Of a stretch of 64,000 bases of DNA, positions 1-9,148 are shown one piece after another (positions within the stretch are counted from its first letter, which is position 1; the number at the start of each line of letters is the position of its first letter). The notes beneath the pieces are model-generated. The model was not told the DNA's origin. It was given only the letters and a program-made list of their open reading frames with translations, and made no database searches. This DNA is from Pseudoxanthomonas helianthi (lineage in GTDB: Bacteria > Pseudomonadota > Gammaproteobacteria > Xanthomonadales > Xanthomonadaceae): NCBI RefSeq assembly GCF_017939625.1, contig NZ_JAGKTC010000001.1, positions 372,413 to 436,412 of the forward strand, read 5' to 3'. The position numbers and the translations under genes were made by a program.

Positions 1-414
1 ATCCGCAACCCGCCATGGACGATCCATCGGCAGAAACCCGACTACGCTTGCCTGGAACCGGCGGCGACGCAACCGAAGATCGAGTACCCGAAGCCCGACG
101 GCGTGCTGACCTTCGACCGCCTCAGCTCGGTGTTCCTATCCAGTACCTACCACGACGAGAACCAGCCGGCGCACCTGACGCTGAAGGATCAGTCGGTCCC
201 GGTCGAAGTGAACCTGCGCGAATATGCGGGTCCCGAAGCACGCTACTGCCCCGCGGCCGTGTACGAATTCGTCGGCGAAGCAGGAAACGAACGCCTGCAG
301 ATCAACGCTGCCAACTGCGTGCACTGCAAGACCTGCGACATCAAGGACCCGACCCAGAACATCGTCTGGGTAGCCCCGCAGGGCGGCGGCGGGCCGAATT
401 ACCAGAACCTGTAA
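1..414 (+). CDS. Electron transfer flavoprotein-ubiquinone oxidoreductase (ETF-QO), 3' end only
   Basis: The window opens inside this gene; only the last 137 codons are present. ETF-QO is a membrane-bound FAD and iron-sulfur protein that passes electrons from reduced ETF to ubiquinone. The visible part is the C-terminal 4Fe-4S domain: a cysteine in [10 protein letters not shown], then the cluster motif [13 protein letters not shown], and the characteristic glycine-rich ending [11 protein letters not shown]. The frame is open to the first base of the window, so the short in-frame start at 103 is not the real start. Its partners etfB and etfA lie at 3.5-5.2 kb. Identification is secure from the C-terminal signature alone. 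Confidence 0.95.
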   Translation: MRNPPWTIHRQKPDYACLEPAATQPKIEYPKPDGVLTFDRLSSVFLSSTYHDENQPAHLTLKDQSVPVEVNLREYAGPEARYCPAAVYEFVGEAGNERLQINAANCVHCKTCDIKDPTQNIVWVAPQGGGGPNYQNL

Positions 415-427
415 CCGCGTAAATCCG

Positions 428-507
428 CGGGAGCGGGCCCTGCCCGCGATGATTTTCGCCGGATAACCCGTCGATAAAAGCATCGCGGGCAGGGCCCGCT
501 CCTACGA
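428..507. repeat. REPIN-like inverted pair, GGCCCTGCC core
   Basis: Two copies of a short palindromic unit face each other: GGGAGCGGGCCCTGCCCGCG at about 430-449 and its reverse complement at about 484-503, separated by a 30-bp loop. It lies in the gap between the ETF-QO gene and the end of convergent xanB and could also act as a bidirectional terminator. It has the same outer GGGAGCG head as the repeats at 21.6, 33.0, 35.6 and 47.0 kb, but a different core. Confidence 0.75.
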
Positions 508-511
508 AGCC

Positions 512-1924
512 TTACCTACGCCCGTAGACGTCGTCCAAGCGAACGATATCGTCTTCGCCCAGATAGCTACCGGACTGCACTTCGATCAATTCCACCGGCG
601 CGTCGCCGGTGTTGCGCAAGCGGTGCACGCTGCCCAGCGGGATGTAGGTGCTCTGGTTCTCGTGCAGATCGAACACCTTGTCGTCGCAGGTCACTTCCGC
701 GGTACCCGAAACCACGATCCAATGCTCGGCGCGCTTGTGGTGCTTCTGCAAGCTCAACGCCGCGCCCGGATTGACCACGATGCGCTTGACCTGGAAGCGC
801 TCGCCCATGTCGATGGAATCGTAGCTGCCCCACGGCCGGTAGACCTTGCGGTGGAAGAGGTGTTCCTGCCGGCCGGCCTGTTTCAGCTTATCGACGATGA
901 TCTTGACGTCCTGCACGCGGTCCTTGCGCGCTACCAGGGTCGCATCGGGCGTATCGACGATGACCAGGTCTTCGACGCCGAGCGTCGCGATCAGGCGTCG
1001 CTCCGACGCGCGCACCAGGCTGTCGCGCGTATCCACCGCGATCACGTCGCCCTCGGTACGGTTGCCGTCGCCGTCGCGCTCGGCGACCGACCACAGCGAC
1101 GACCACGAGCCGATGTCGCTCCAGCCGCAACTGACCGGAACGACCGCGGCACGCGCGGTCTTCTCCATCACCGCATAGTCGATGGAATCGTTGGGGCTGG
1201 CCGCGAAAGCATCGGCATCGACGCGAATGAAGTCGAGATCCCCACGTGCGGCGACATGGGCCTTGCGCACGGCGTCGAGCATCGCCGGCGCATGCGCAGC
1301 CAGCTCATCGAGGTAGCGCTGCGCCTTGAACAGGAACATGCCCGAATTCCAGGCGTAGCCGCCATCGGCCAGATAGGCCTCGGCGGTGGCCAAATCCGGT
1401 TTCTCGACGAAGCGCGCAACCTTGAAGCCATCTTCGCCCAGTGCTTCGCCGCGGGCGATGTAGCCGTAGCCGGTTTCCGGATAATCGGGCTGGATGCCGA
1501 AGGTCACCAGCCAACCCGCTTCGGCCAGCGCCAACGCGCGTTCTACCGCATCGCGGAACGCGGCCTCGTCTTCGATCAGGTGGTCCGCCGGCAATACCAG
1601 CATCATCGCTTCGGGCGATGCGGCGATCAGGTGCAAGGCGGCCAGCGCGATCGCCGGTGCGGTGTTGCGCGCGAGCGGTTCCAACAGGATGCCGCCGCTG
1701 GGAATGCCGATGCCCTGCAACTGCTCGCCGACCATGAAGCGATGGTCGTCGCTGCATACCGTCACCGGCGCCTGCGCGCCGGGCAGGCGGCTGGCCCGCA
1801 GTACGGTTTCCTGGTACAGCGAATGCTCGCCAACCAGGGCGAGGAATTGCTTGGGCAGGTTCTGCCGCGACAGCGGCCACAGGCGCGAGCCGCTACCGCC
1901 GCTGAGGATGACCGGATGAAGCAT
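512..1924 (-). CDS. xanB: Mannose-1-phosphate guanylyltransferase / mannose-6-phosphate isomerase
   Basis: Bifunctional enzyme of GDP-mannose supply: isomerisation of fructose-6-P to mannose-6-P and transfer of GMP to mannose-1-P. The N-terminal nucleotidyltransferase domain starts with the pyrophosphorylase signature GGSGSRLWPLSR near residue 8 and has the FVEKPD motif; the C-terminal cupin-type isomerase domain has QKHHKRAEHW and HENQSTYIPLGSVHRL. About 470 residues, matching XanB/AlgA/ManC. The start MLHPVILSGG was chosen because an upstream in-frame start adds a non-homologous 15-residue extension. GDP-mannose feeds LPS or exopolysaccharide, in keeping with the polysaccharide island 3.5 kb away. 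Proximity to etfBA is as in Xanthomonas. Confidence 0.95.
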   Translation of the reverse strand: MLHPVILSGGSGSRLWPLSRQNLPKQFLALVGEHSLYQETVLRASRLPGAQAPVTVCSDDHRFMVGEQLQGIGIPSGGILLEPLARNTAPAIALAALHLIAASPEAMMLVLPADHLIEDEAAFRDAVERALALAEAGWLVTFGIQPDYPETGYGYIARGEALGEDGFKVARFVEKPDLATAEAYLADGGYAWNSGMFLFKAQRYLDELAAHAPAMLDAVRKAHVAARGDLDFIRVDADAFAASPNDSIDYAVMEKTARAAVVPVSCGWSDIGSWSSLWSVAERDGDGNRTEGDVIAVDTRDSLVRASERRLIATLGVEDLVIVDTPDATLVARKDRVQDVKIIVDKLKQAGRQEHLFHRKVYRPWGSYDSIDMGERFQVKRIVVNPGAALSLQKHHKRAEHWIVVSGTAEVTCDDKVFDLHENQSTYIPLGSVHRLRNTGDAPVELIEVQSGSYLGEDDIVRLDDVYGRR

Positions 1925-1988
1925 GGTGCGTGCCTGCAATGGGTTGCACGCATCATAGCAATCGCGCACCGGGGTCCGGGCGTGAGGT

Positions 1989-2624
1989 TCAGGCCGCCTT
2001 GCGGTAGGCGACGCCGGTTTTCTGCTGCAGTTCCTCGTCGCTGACGCCCGGCGCGGTTTCGACCAGCACCAAGCCTTCGGCCGTCACGTCGAAGATCGCC
2101 AGGTCGGTGATGATGCGGTCGACCACGCCGACGCCGGTCAGCGGCAGATTGCACTCGGGCAGGATCTTGTGTTCGCCGTTCTTCGCGGTGTGCTCCATCA
2201 GCACGACGATGCGCTTGACGCCGGCGACCAAGTCCATCGCGCCGCCCATGCCCTTGACCATCTTGCCGGGCACCATCCAGTTGGCCAGGTCGCCCTTGTC
2301 GGTGACCTGCATCGCGCCGAGCACGGCCAGGTCGATGTGGCCGCCTCGGATCATCGCGAACGAGTCGTGGCTGCCGAAATAGCTGGCCCCGGCGCGCGCG
2401 GTCACGGTCTGCTTCCCGGCGTTGATCAGGTCGGCGTCGACTTCGTCCTCGGTCGGGAAGGGACCGATGCCGAGCAATCCGTTTTCCGACTGCAGCCAGA
2501 CATCGACGCCTTCGGGAATGTAATTCGCCACCAGCGTCGGCAGGCCGATGCCGAGGTTCACGTAGGCGCCGTCGGTCAATTCACGGGCGGCGCGCTGCGC
2601 CATTTCATCGCGGGTCCAGGCCAT
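1989..2624 (-). CDS. scoB: 3-oxoacid CoA-transferase subunit B
   Basis: Beta subunit of succinyl-CoA:3-ketoacid CoA-transferase, 211 residues, which moves CoA from succinyl-CoA to acetoacetate. The N-terminal part carries the [15 protein letters not shown] segment and the [10 protein letters not shown] motif holding the catalytic glutamate that forms the enzyme-CoA thioester. The start codon overlaps the stop of scoA by one base (TGATG), so the subunits are translationally coupled. In Xanthomonas the same pair is called lpsIJ because of its position by the LPS locus. It can activate acetoacetate released by FahA in tyrosine breakdown, encoded elsewhere in this window. Confidence 0.95.
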   Translation of the reverse strand: MAWTRDEMAQRAARELTDGAYVNLGIGLPTLVANYIPEGVDVWLQSENGLLGIGPFPTEDEVDADLINAGKQTVTARAGASYFGSHDSFAMIRGGHIDLAVLGAMQVTDKGDLANWMVPGKMVKGMGGAMDLVAGVKRIVVLMEHTAKNGEHKILPECNLPLTGVGVVDRIITDLAIFDVTAEGLVLVETAPGVSDEELQQKTGVAYRKAA

Positions 2625-3334
2625 CACTTGTCTCCTTGGCGAACCGTGCGGTTCTCGATGCGCTTCTCGGGATTCGGGTTGACCACGATGCGATCCACGT
2701 AGATGCCGGGCAGGTGCACGTGGTCGGGATCCAGCGCGCCTATCTCGACCAGTTCCTCGACTTCGGCTACGCAGACCTTGCCGGCCATCGCGGCGGCGGG
2801 ATTGAAATTGCGCGCGGTCTTGCGGAACACCAGGTTGCCGGCCTTGTCGGCCTTCCACGCCTTGACCAGCGACACGTCGGCGACCAGCGCGGTCTCCATC
2901 ACGTAGTGGTGTTCGCCGAACTGGCGGGTTTCCTTGCCCTCCGCCACCACCGTGCCGTAGCCGGTGCGCGTGTAGAAGGCCGGAATGCCCGCGCCGCCGG
3001 CACGTAGGCGCTCGGCCAGCGTGCCCTGCGGGTTGAATTCCAGCTCCAGTTCGCCGGACAGGTACTGGCGCTCGAATTCCTTGTTCTCGCCCACGTACGA
3101 CGAAATCATCTTCTTGATCTGCCGCGTCGAGAGCAGTTGGCCCAGGCCGAAGCCGTCCACGCCAGCGTTGTTGGAAATCGCCGTCAGCCCGGTCGCACCG
3201 CTGTCGCGTAACGCGGCGATCAGCGCCTCGGGGATGCCGCACAGGCCGAATCCGCCGACCGCGATGGTCTGGCCGTCGGCGACTATGCCCTTCAGGGCCT
3301 CGTCGGCGCTGGAATAAAGCTTGTTTTTGGCCAT
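2624..3334 (-). CDS. scoA: 3-oxoacid CoA-transferase subunit A
   Basis: Alpha subunit of the same CoA-transferase, 236 residues. Diagnostic segments are [16 protein letters not shown] near residues 24-39 (glycine-rich CoA-binding region), the [13 protein letters not shown] stretch, and the [15 protein letters not shown] motif. It is first in the scoAB operon, transcribed away from etfBA, with a 196-bp divergent intergenic region between them that must hold both promoters. Full length, no oddities seen. Confidence 0.95.
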   Translation of the reverse strand: MAKNKLYSSADEALKGIVADGQTIAVGGFGLCGIPEALIAALRDSGATGLTAISNNAGVDGFGLGQLLSTRQIKKMISSYVGENKEFERQYLSGELELEFNPQGTLAERLRAGGAGIPAFYTRTGYGTVVAEGKETRQFGEHHYVMETALVADVSLVKAWKADKAGNLVFRKTARNFNPAAAMAGKVCVAEVEELVEIGALDPDHVHLPGIYVDRIVVNPNPEKRIENRTVRQGDK

Positions 3335-3530
3335 GGGCCCGTTCCGTGTGGGGTGTATGCGCTAGTTTAGTACGCCGCCCCGGTACGCCGGCATGCCCTT
3401 TCGGGCAATGGCCGTGAACGCCAGCCGACCCTACGCGCTCGCACGGTCGTCCCCACGCCGGTAAAATCGGCCTTCCGCCCGCCAGCCGCCGCTCGCCGGG
3501 CCCGCGCAAATCCAAGGATCCCCAAACCCG

Positions 3531-4277
3531 ATGAAAATCCTCGTCGCCTACAAGCGGGTGGTGGACTTCAACGTCCGCATCCAGGTCAAGCCGGACGGTT
3601 CCGGCGTGGTCACCGACGGCGTGAAGCTGTCGCCGAACCCGTTCGACGAAATCGCGCTGGAAGAGGCCCTGCGCCTGCGCGACAAGGGCATCGCCACCGA
3701 GGTCGTGGTCGCCACGATCGCCCCGGCCGATGCCCAGGCCCACCTGCGCAACGGCCTGGCCATGGGCGCCAACCGCGCCATCCACGTGGTTTCCGACCAG
3801 GCCATCCAGCCGCTGACCGCCGCGCGCGCCCTGCTGAAGCTGGTCGAGAAGGAACAGCCGGACCTGGTCATCCTCGGCAAGCAGGCCATCGACGACGACG
3901 CCAACCAGACCGGCCAGATGCTGGCCACGCTGTGGGGCCGCCCGCAGGCGACCTTCGCTTCGAAGCTGGACATCGCGGACGGCAAGGCCACCGTGACCCG
4001 CGAAGTCGATGCCGGCCTGGAAACGCTGGAAGTCGATCTGCCGGCCGTGGTCACCACCGACCTGCGCCTGAACGAACCGCGCTTCATCAAGCTGCCGGAC
4101 ATCATGAAGGCCAAGAGCAAGCCGCTGGAAACCCTGCCCTTCGCCGACTTGGGCGTCGAATCCGCCGATTTCCTCAACACCACCCACTACGCCCCGCCGG
4201 CCAAGCGCAGCAAGGGCGTGATGGTCAAGGACGCGGCCGAACTGGTCGCCGCACTCAAGCAGAAGGGGTTGCTGTAA
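3531..4277 (+). CDS. etfB: Electron transfer flavoprotein beta subunit
   Basis: Small (AMP-binding) subunit of ETF, 248 residues, which with EtfA accepts electrons from acyl-CoA and other flavin dehydrogenases. It opens with [17 protein letters not shown] and carries the ETF-beta signature region rich in hydrophobic and acidic residues around [18 protein letters not shown]. An AAGGA stretch lies upstream of the start. The stop overlaps the etfA start (TAATG). The electron acceptor ETF-QO is encoded at the left edge of the window. Confidence 0.97.
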   Translation: MKILVAYKRVVDFNVRIQVKPDGSGVVTDGVKLSPNPFDEIALEEALRLRDKGIATEVVVATIAPADAQAHLRNGLAMGANRAIHVVSDQAIQPLTAARALLKLVEKEQPDLVILGKQAIDDDANQTGQMLATLWGRPQATFASKLDIADGKATVTREVDAGLETLEVDLPAVVTTDLRLNEPRFIKLPDIMKAKSKPLETLPFADLGVESADFLNTTHYAPPAKRSKGVMVKDAAELVAALKQKGLL

Positions 4278-5215
4278 TGACCAAGGTCCTCGTTGTCGCC
4301 GAACACCTGGACGGCAAACTCAACGCCTCCACCGCCAAGACCGTCAGCGCCGCGGCCGCGCTGAATCCTGAGGCCATCGACATCGTCGTGCTGGCCGCCG
4401 ATCCGGCCGCCATCGCCGCCGAAGCCGCGCAGATCGCCGGCGTGGCCAAGGTGCTGGCCGTGGCCAACCCGGCCAACGAACATGCGCTGGCACAGGTGTT
4501 GGGCCCGCAGATCGCGGAACTGGCCAAGGGCTACAGCCACGTGTTCGGCCCCAGCACCACCTTCGGCAAGGACCTGATGCCGGTCGTCGCTGCCCTGCTG
4601 GGCGTGGCCCAGGTGTCCGACCTGATGGCCGTGGACGGTCCGCATACGTTCAAGCGCCCGATCTACGCCGGCAACGCGATCATCAGCGTCGAAGCCCCAG
4701 CCGACCGCACCGTCGTCGCCACCGTGCGCACCGCCTCGTGGCCGGAAGCGGCCAAGGGCGGCAACGCCGCGGTCGAAACGGTTTCGACCAACGCCGCCCT
4801 GCCCGGCCATACCCGCTACGTCGGCCTCGCCGCCGGCAAGTCGGATCGCCCCGACCTGCAAAGCGCCAAGCGCGTCGTCTCCGGCGGCCGCGGCGTCGGC
4901 TCGGCCGAGAACTTCAAGGTCATCTACGCCCTCGCCGACAAGCTCGGCGCCGCCGTCGGCGCCTCGCGCGCCGCGGTCGACGCCGGCTACGTGCCCAGTG
5001 ACCTGCAGGTCGGCCAGACCGGCAAGATCATCGCGCCCGAGCTGTACATCGCCGTCGGCATCTCCGGCGCAATCCAGCATTTGACCGGCATCAAGGACGC
5101 CGGCACTATCGTGGCGATCAACAAGGATGGGGAAGCGCCGATTTTCGAGATTGCGGATATCGGGTTGGTGGGCGATCTGTTCCACCTGTTGTCGGAACTG
5201 GAAAACGCGCTGTAG
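4277..5215 (+). CDS. etfA: Electron transfer flavoprotein alpha subunit
   Basis: Large, FAD-binding subunit of ETF, 312 residues. The C-terminal FAD domain is clear: [46 protein letters not shown] and the [19 protein letters not shown] segment that contacts FAD. Translationally coupled to etfB by a one-base overlap. In Xanthomonas this gene forms the conserved left border of the hypervariable LPS locus whose right border is metB, and the same arrangement is seen here. Confidence 0.97.
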   Translation: MTKVLVVAEHLDGKLNASTAKTVSAAAALNPEAIDIVVLAADPAAIAAEAAQIAGVAKVLAVANPANEHALAQVLGPQIAELAKGYSHVFGPSTTFGKDLMPVVAALLGVAQVSDLMAVDGPHTFKRPIYAGNAIISVEAPADRTVVATVRTASWPEAAKGGNAAVETVSTNAALPGHTRYVGLAAGKSDRPDLQSAKRVVSGGRGVGSAENFKVIYALADKLGAAVGASRAAVDAGYVPSDLQVGQTGKIIAPELYIAVGISGAIQHLTGIKDAGTIVAINKDGEAPIFEIADIGLVGDLFHLLSELENAL

Positions 5216-5411
5216 CCTGGAAGGTTCGACGCACCCGTGCGAAGCGTTGTGATTCTTTGGGACTTCGCCTCCTCGCTAACCCACCAGAATAGCTCCTCGG
5301 CCAATTACCGCGTGGGGCTCAACATGTTACTCGCGCATATGCAGAGTCGAATACTCCTATGCGGTCGCACCTTCTTCTCTCTTTACGCATAGCTGCAATA
5401 GGCACGGGATC

Positions 5412-6137
5412 ATGATCGTAGGAAATGGAATGTTGGCCCAGGCTTTCGGCGCGTTCAGGGCCGACCCCGGGATAACCGTCTTCGCCGCCGGCGTGTCCAA
5501 CTCACAGGAAACTCGCCCAGAGGAATTCCAACGAGAGCGAGACCTATTGTTGTCTTGCTTCGAAAGCTTTCATGGTAATCGCTTCGTATATTTCGGAAGC
5601 TGCGGCGTTGCAAATGACCCAGCTGCACTGTCTCTCTATTTGCTTCACAAGCTGGAAATGGAAAGGATCGTAATTTCGAGACCCGAGGGCATTGTCTTCC
5701 GACTGCCACAGGTCGTAGGAAATACTCGAAACTCCCATACGCTCACCAACTTTCTTCGCGACAGAATTCTCAAGAAAGAACCATTTCAGGTATGGAGCGA
5801 AGCAGAGCGCAACCTCATTGATATCGAGGACGTTGCCGCAATCGCTCGCGCATTTCTCGAAAAAGACGATATCCCGGGAGACCGCACCTATTCGATCGCC
5901 TCGGAGAAATCCCTCCGCATGATCGAAATCGTCCGCATATTTGAACGCACCCTTGGTGTCTCGGCCCGGTTTGAGTCTCTGCCAAAAGGCGACCCATTAC
6001 AGATAGACGCGTCCGAAGCACTGCGCGTTGCCCATGCGCTTGGCATGGATCTGGGCGGAAATTACGCCGAACGAGTTATTCGAAAATACTATTCACAATA
6101 TTCGGTTACTCCCGGAATAATGCCCATTTCGACATGA
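5412..6137 (+). CDS. NAD-dependent epimerase/dehydratase-like protein
   Basis: A 241-residue Rossmann-fold protein of the extended short-chain dehydrogenase type. An N-terminal dinucleotide motif VGNGMLAQAF, the segment VYFGSCGV in place of the usual active-site serine region, and a YLLHKLEMERIV stretch that carries the Tyr-x3-Lys-like pair support a nucleotide-sugar or sugar-modifying oxidoreductase fold; the chain is shorter than typical 4,6-dehydratases (about 300+). Substrate unknown. A/T-rich codons (ATA, AGA, TTG) contrast with etfA upstream, suggesting transfer. Its 3' end overlaps convergent gtrA-like by 32 bp. First gene of the polysaccharide island. Confidence 0.75.
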   Translation: MIVGNGMLAQAFGAFRADPGITVFAAGVSNSQETRPEEFQRERDLLLSCFESFHGNRFVYFGSCGVANDPAALSLYLLHKLEMERIVISRPEGIVFRLPQVVGNTRNSHTLTNFLRDRILKKEPFQVWSEAERNLIDIEDVAAIARAFLEKDDIPGDRTYSIASEKSLRMIEIVRIFERTLGVSARFESLPKGDPLQIDASEALRVAHALGMDLGGNYAERVIRKYYSQYSVTPGIMPIST

Positions 6138-6465
6138 CAAATGCAAGTGGAAGCAGCGCCACTACACTCACTCCCCACGCAAGCCATTGAGGTACTCCGA
6201 CAACCTCAACGCATATCTTTAGGATTATCCAACTGAGTACAAACTGGACCAAATAGGTCAGCGGGAAAAGTGCAGCCGACTTTCTGTTCATCGGCCTATT
6301 AAAGACCAACAACGAGCTTGTCACATAGGCCATGATGATGCCTGCCGCATACGAGATGACATAGGCCAGCTCGTAAGACATCCGCTGTAGAAGCAATAGA
6401 TAGATCACATATGTCGCGCCCGTGCACAAGATGCGCATCAACGTAAAGCCCGCAAGCACTTTCAT
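6106..6465 (-). CDS. GtrA-family membrane protein
   Basis: A 119-residue protein with four predicted membrane segments (about residues 7-25, 33-55, 66-86, 94-114) ending in the typical FVMSKWALFRE sequence. GtrA proteins are thought to flip undecaprenyl-phosphate-linked sugars across the inner membrane for O-antigen or teichoic acid decoration. The ATG overlaps the stop of the upstream glycosyltransferase (ATGA), making a translationally coupled gtrB-gtrA pair. Overlaps the convergent epimerase-like gene at the 3' end. Confidence 0.85.
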   Translation of the reverse strand: MKVLAGFTLMRILCTGATYVIYLLLLQRMSYELAYVISYAAGIIMAYVTSSLLVFNRPMNRKSAALFPLTYLVQFVLSWIILKICVEVVGVPQWLAWGVSVVALLPLAFVMSKWALFRE

Positions 6466-7433
6466 ATTTCGAACCCGCCACCTCCACGGCGCGACAGAAT
6501 GCGGGCCGTGGCTTCAACGACATATACAGGCTTACGATATGCAGCCGCCATCAAACGGCCGATATATTCGCCGACGACGCCGAGAATGGTTAACTGGATT
6601 CCGCACGCAAACAAGACAACTGACATGATCGAAGCGTACCCCGGACTCGTCACCCATCCCATCAGTCTAGCCACAAGAACATAGATCATATAGATGAAGC
6701 TGGAGCAAGCGATAACAACTCCAGCATAACTAGCCAAACGCAGCGGCAGCTGGGAGAAGGTGATGAATATGTTTAGCGCATGTGATATCAACTTACGCAA
6801 GGTGTAGGCGCTCTCACCAGACAATCTTTCGCCGTGCTGGACTTGCACGGTCGCGACGCTGTTGGTTATCCATGAAAGCATCCCGTCAATGTACGGGCGA
6901 CTCAAGTCGAACTGAGCCAGCCGATGAGCCAAGGTCGCATGCATGGCCCGAAAGGACGTGTAGTCCTCATTCAGATCCGGGAATGCACGCTTTAACGTTA
7001 GCCGCATCAGTTCTGATGTCAGATTCCTATACCAGGCGTGCTTGCGCTTAGGGAAAACCCCATAAACGAGCGGCGCTCGCTCCTTACACGCAAGAAGCAT
7101 CGCGGGCATCGCTTCGGGAGGGTGCTCTAGATCCTCATCCATGGTTATCACCCACCGACCGGTTGCATGCGCCAATCCGCACAATGTGGCCGCATGCTGC
7201 CCGTAGTTTCTGGTCAGCCTGATTCCCACGATCCTGCCGTCGCTTTCGGACAGCGATGTAATTGCGAGCCAATTGTTTTCATGCCCACGATCGTCAACCA
7301 GTATCAACTCAAATGAATAGCCCGTAGATTCCAGCACGTTTGTTATTCGCGCATGCAACTCAGGCAACATTGCCGCGCCCGCATACACCGGTACGACGAC
7401 CGAAACATCAAGAGGGTTATCCAAGTCCGTCAT
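6462..7433 (-). CDS. GtrB/ArnC-like undecaprenyl-phosphate glycosyltransferase (GT2)
   Basis: About 323 residues: a cytosolic GT2 domain followed by two C-terminal membrane helices, the plan of bactoprenol glucosyltransferases. Seen are VSVVVPVYAG, LILVDDRGHEN, the conserved LTRNYGQHAATLCGL block and the DxD-like ITMDEDLEHPPE; helices lie near residues 230-250 and 265-287, and the tail GEYIGRLMAAAYRKPVY is typical. The start MTDLDNPLDV follows a GGAAAGG sequence that sits very close to the ATG; an in-frame GTG 12 bases upstream is an alternative. It probably charges undecaprenyl phosphate with a sugar that GtrA flips. Coupled to gtrA-like downstream. Confidence 0.85.
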   Translation of the reverse strand: MTDLDNPLDVSVVVPVYAGAAMLPELHARITNVLESTGYSFELILVDDRGHENNWLAITSLSESDGRIVGIRLTRNYGQHAATLCGLAHATGRWVITMDEDLEHPPEAMPAMLLACKERAPLVYGVFPKRKHAWYRNLTSELMRLTLKRAFPDLNEDYTSFRAMHATLAHRLAQFDLSRPYIDGMLSWITNSVATVQVQHGERLSGESAYTLRKLISHALNIFITFSQLPLRLASYAGVVIACSSFIYMIYVLVARLMGWVTSPGYASIMSVVLFACGIQLTILGVVGEYIGRLMAAAYRKPVYVVEATARILSRRGGGGFEI

Positions 7434-7643
7434 CCTTTCCGCCACGTCATTTCGCTCCCTCGGGAAGGCCAAGCCGCTCCCCAAGCCCAAAAAAGCTTTC
7501 CAAAGTTTCTCACAAGACACGGCATCTATGCGTACAACCGCAAACCAGCGCTCTACCTCCCCGCGCGAAGGCGAGGGCGCGCTCCTTCGGTCCGCCATAT
7601 CATGCCTTCGGACGCTATATGATTGAATACCCTATATGACTAT

Positions 7644-9089
7644 ATGAACGGTCTGCTTGGCATGCATACTTCCCCCTTCTTCCGTCGACCATCCTGGCAA
7701 CTCTCGCTGGCACTGTTCCCTTTCCTGATCGCGGCAATCTTGGCCCTTGTGGCGCCCTTCTACACATTCCTTCAGACCGACGATTTTTGTACTTTCGCCA
7801 GGGTAATTCATCGCGAACACGGAAACCCCTTCGCCGACGCTGCATACATGTATCAGAACTGGTCGGGGCGCTACTCCGCTATGTTTACGGTATCACTCGT
7901 TGCCACGATCAGCTTATTCGTGCCAGTCGGATTAGCCTACAGCTTGTCTCTTGCTTGCTTCCTTATCCTCTTCGCCTTGGCGTGCCTGGCGATCTCACCG
8001 CTGATAGATACGAATCGTCGCGTCAGCGTCCCTTTTGCAGCCATCCTGTTCGCTTCTACTTTGATAGCAATGCCATCCAAGCTGGAGCAATATCTCTGGC
8101 TGACCGGCGCCGCCGTCTACTTCATCGGCACATCTCTGCTATTTGTATTAATCCTTGTCATGTCGGCGCCTCGTGCTGACCGAACTAGAGCGATACCGAG
8201 AGAGGTTCTGATCGGAGCTTTGATAGCTTTGATAACAGGTTTCAACGAATTCCTCGCTATCGTCACCGGAGCATGCGTGCTCTGGTTTGGATTCCGCGAC
8301 ATTCGAGCAGAAAAGAAGAACTGGCACCAAGCGATACTGCGTCTGACAATATTCGCTGCAGCGTTCGCTACAACCATCCTCGCGCCCGGCAACTTCGCTC
8401 GCGACTCCACAAGCGTCACCGCACGACACGAGATCGGTAATGCAACTGCGCTGGCAATCAAGAGCCTGTGGCAATTCGCGCATGGAATGTCGGAACAGCA
8501 GACATTACCTATATTCGCCGCGCTAGTCGGGTCTGCGGCGGTCGGCGCAATGGTTGCACGAGGCAGATCAAAGATTCGCGATTGGGCGCCAGTCGCCCTT
8601 ATCCTGCTGTGCTCTCTTCCGATGCATCTCTGGGTATATTCATTTCTGACTGGCGAAGCTGCGCCCGGTCGTGTCCTTAACCAAGCATTTATGCATGTGA
8701 CGGCGGCGGGCTGTTTGGTGGCTGCAGCCATTGGCTCGCGGTTGTCCGCTCTTTCCGAACACAACCCGACTTCTTGGGCGGCGGCTTTGCTCGGACTTGC
8801 GGGGATATTCTTGATAGCCAGCCCAAGTTTCCGCAGCTTTGCTAGGGTCGCTCATGAATTTGCGCCCCGATGGCACGCGCAACAGTTGGAACGTCACCGA
8901 GGGTTCGGCTCACTGCCCAGGCCCATCTCTCAGCCTGCGTACGTACGACCTTATTCTTTGGGAGATTCCAGCCCTCCTGTCTTCGCCGGCGCGGACGTAA
9001 CTTCTTCGCCAGAGAATTGGATTAATCGCTGCGTGGCGGACTACTACGAGGCAAATTCGGTGATACTGATGCGACGGACCCAGTACTAG
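7644..9089 (+). CDS. Polytopic membrane protein, possible GtrC/GT-C glycosyltransferase
   Basis: About 481 residues with ten or more hydrophobic segments. After the first helix comes a loop with the acidic pair TDDFCTF, then NWSGRYSAM, and later GFNEFL and APGNFARDS; acidic residues in the first outer loop are usual in GT-C glycosyltransferases, and the D-D / W-x-GR / N-E / PGN-x-R set resembles DUF6056-type proteins. Divergent from the GtrA/GtrB pair, it is the natural candidate for the third, serotype-specific component that moves the lipid-linked sugar to O-antigen in the periplasm. Start uncertain: TTG 7623, ATG 7644 or ATG 7662, none with a clear ribosome site. Function is inferred. Confidence 0.65.
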   Translation: MNGLLGMHTSPFFRRPSWQLSLALFPFLIAAILALVAPFYTFLQTDDFCTFARVIHREHGNPFADAAYMYQNWSGRYSAMFTVSLVATISLFVPVGLAYSLSLACFLILFALACLAISPLIDTNRRVSVPFAAILFASTLIAMPSKLEQYLWLTGAAVYFIGTSLLFVLILVMSAPRADRTRAIPREVLIGALIALITGFNEFLAIVTGACVLWFGFRDIRAEKKNWHQAILRLTIFAAAFATTILAPGNFARDSTSVTARHEIGNATALAIKSLWQFAHGMSEQQTLPIFAALVGSAAVGAMVARGRSKIRDWAPVALILLCSLPMHLWVYSFLTGEAAPGRVLNQAFMHVTAAGCLVAAAIGSRLSALSEHNPTSWAAALLGLAGIFLIASPSFRSFARVAHEFAPRWHAQQLERHRGFGSLPRPISQPAYVRPYSLGDSSPPVFAGADVTSSPENWINRCVADYYEANSVILMRRTQY

Positions 9090-9100
9090 CCAGCACAAGA

Positions 9101-9130
9101 AAGAAAGGCGCCCCCTTTGGCGCCTTTCTT
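9101..9130. terminator. Bidirectional intrinsic terminator
   Basis: A 12-bp perfect stem AAGAAAGGCGCC ... GGCGCCTTTCTT with a short loop lies 11 bases after the stop of the membrane protein gene and 18 bases before the end of the convergent lipoprotein gene. A- and T-rich ends on both sides fit use in both directions. Confidence 0.85.
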
Positions 9131-9148
9131 CAATGCCCTGCTTGGGCC

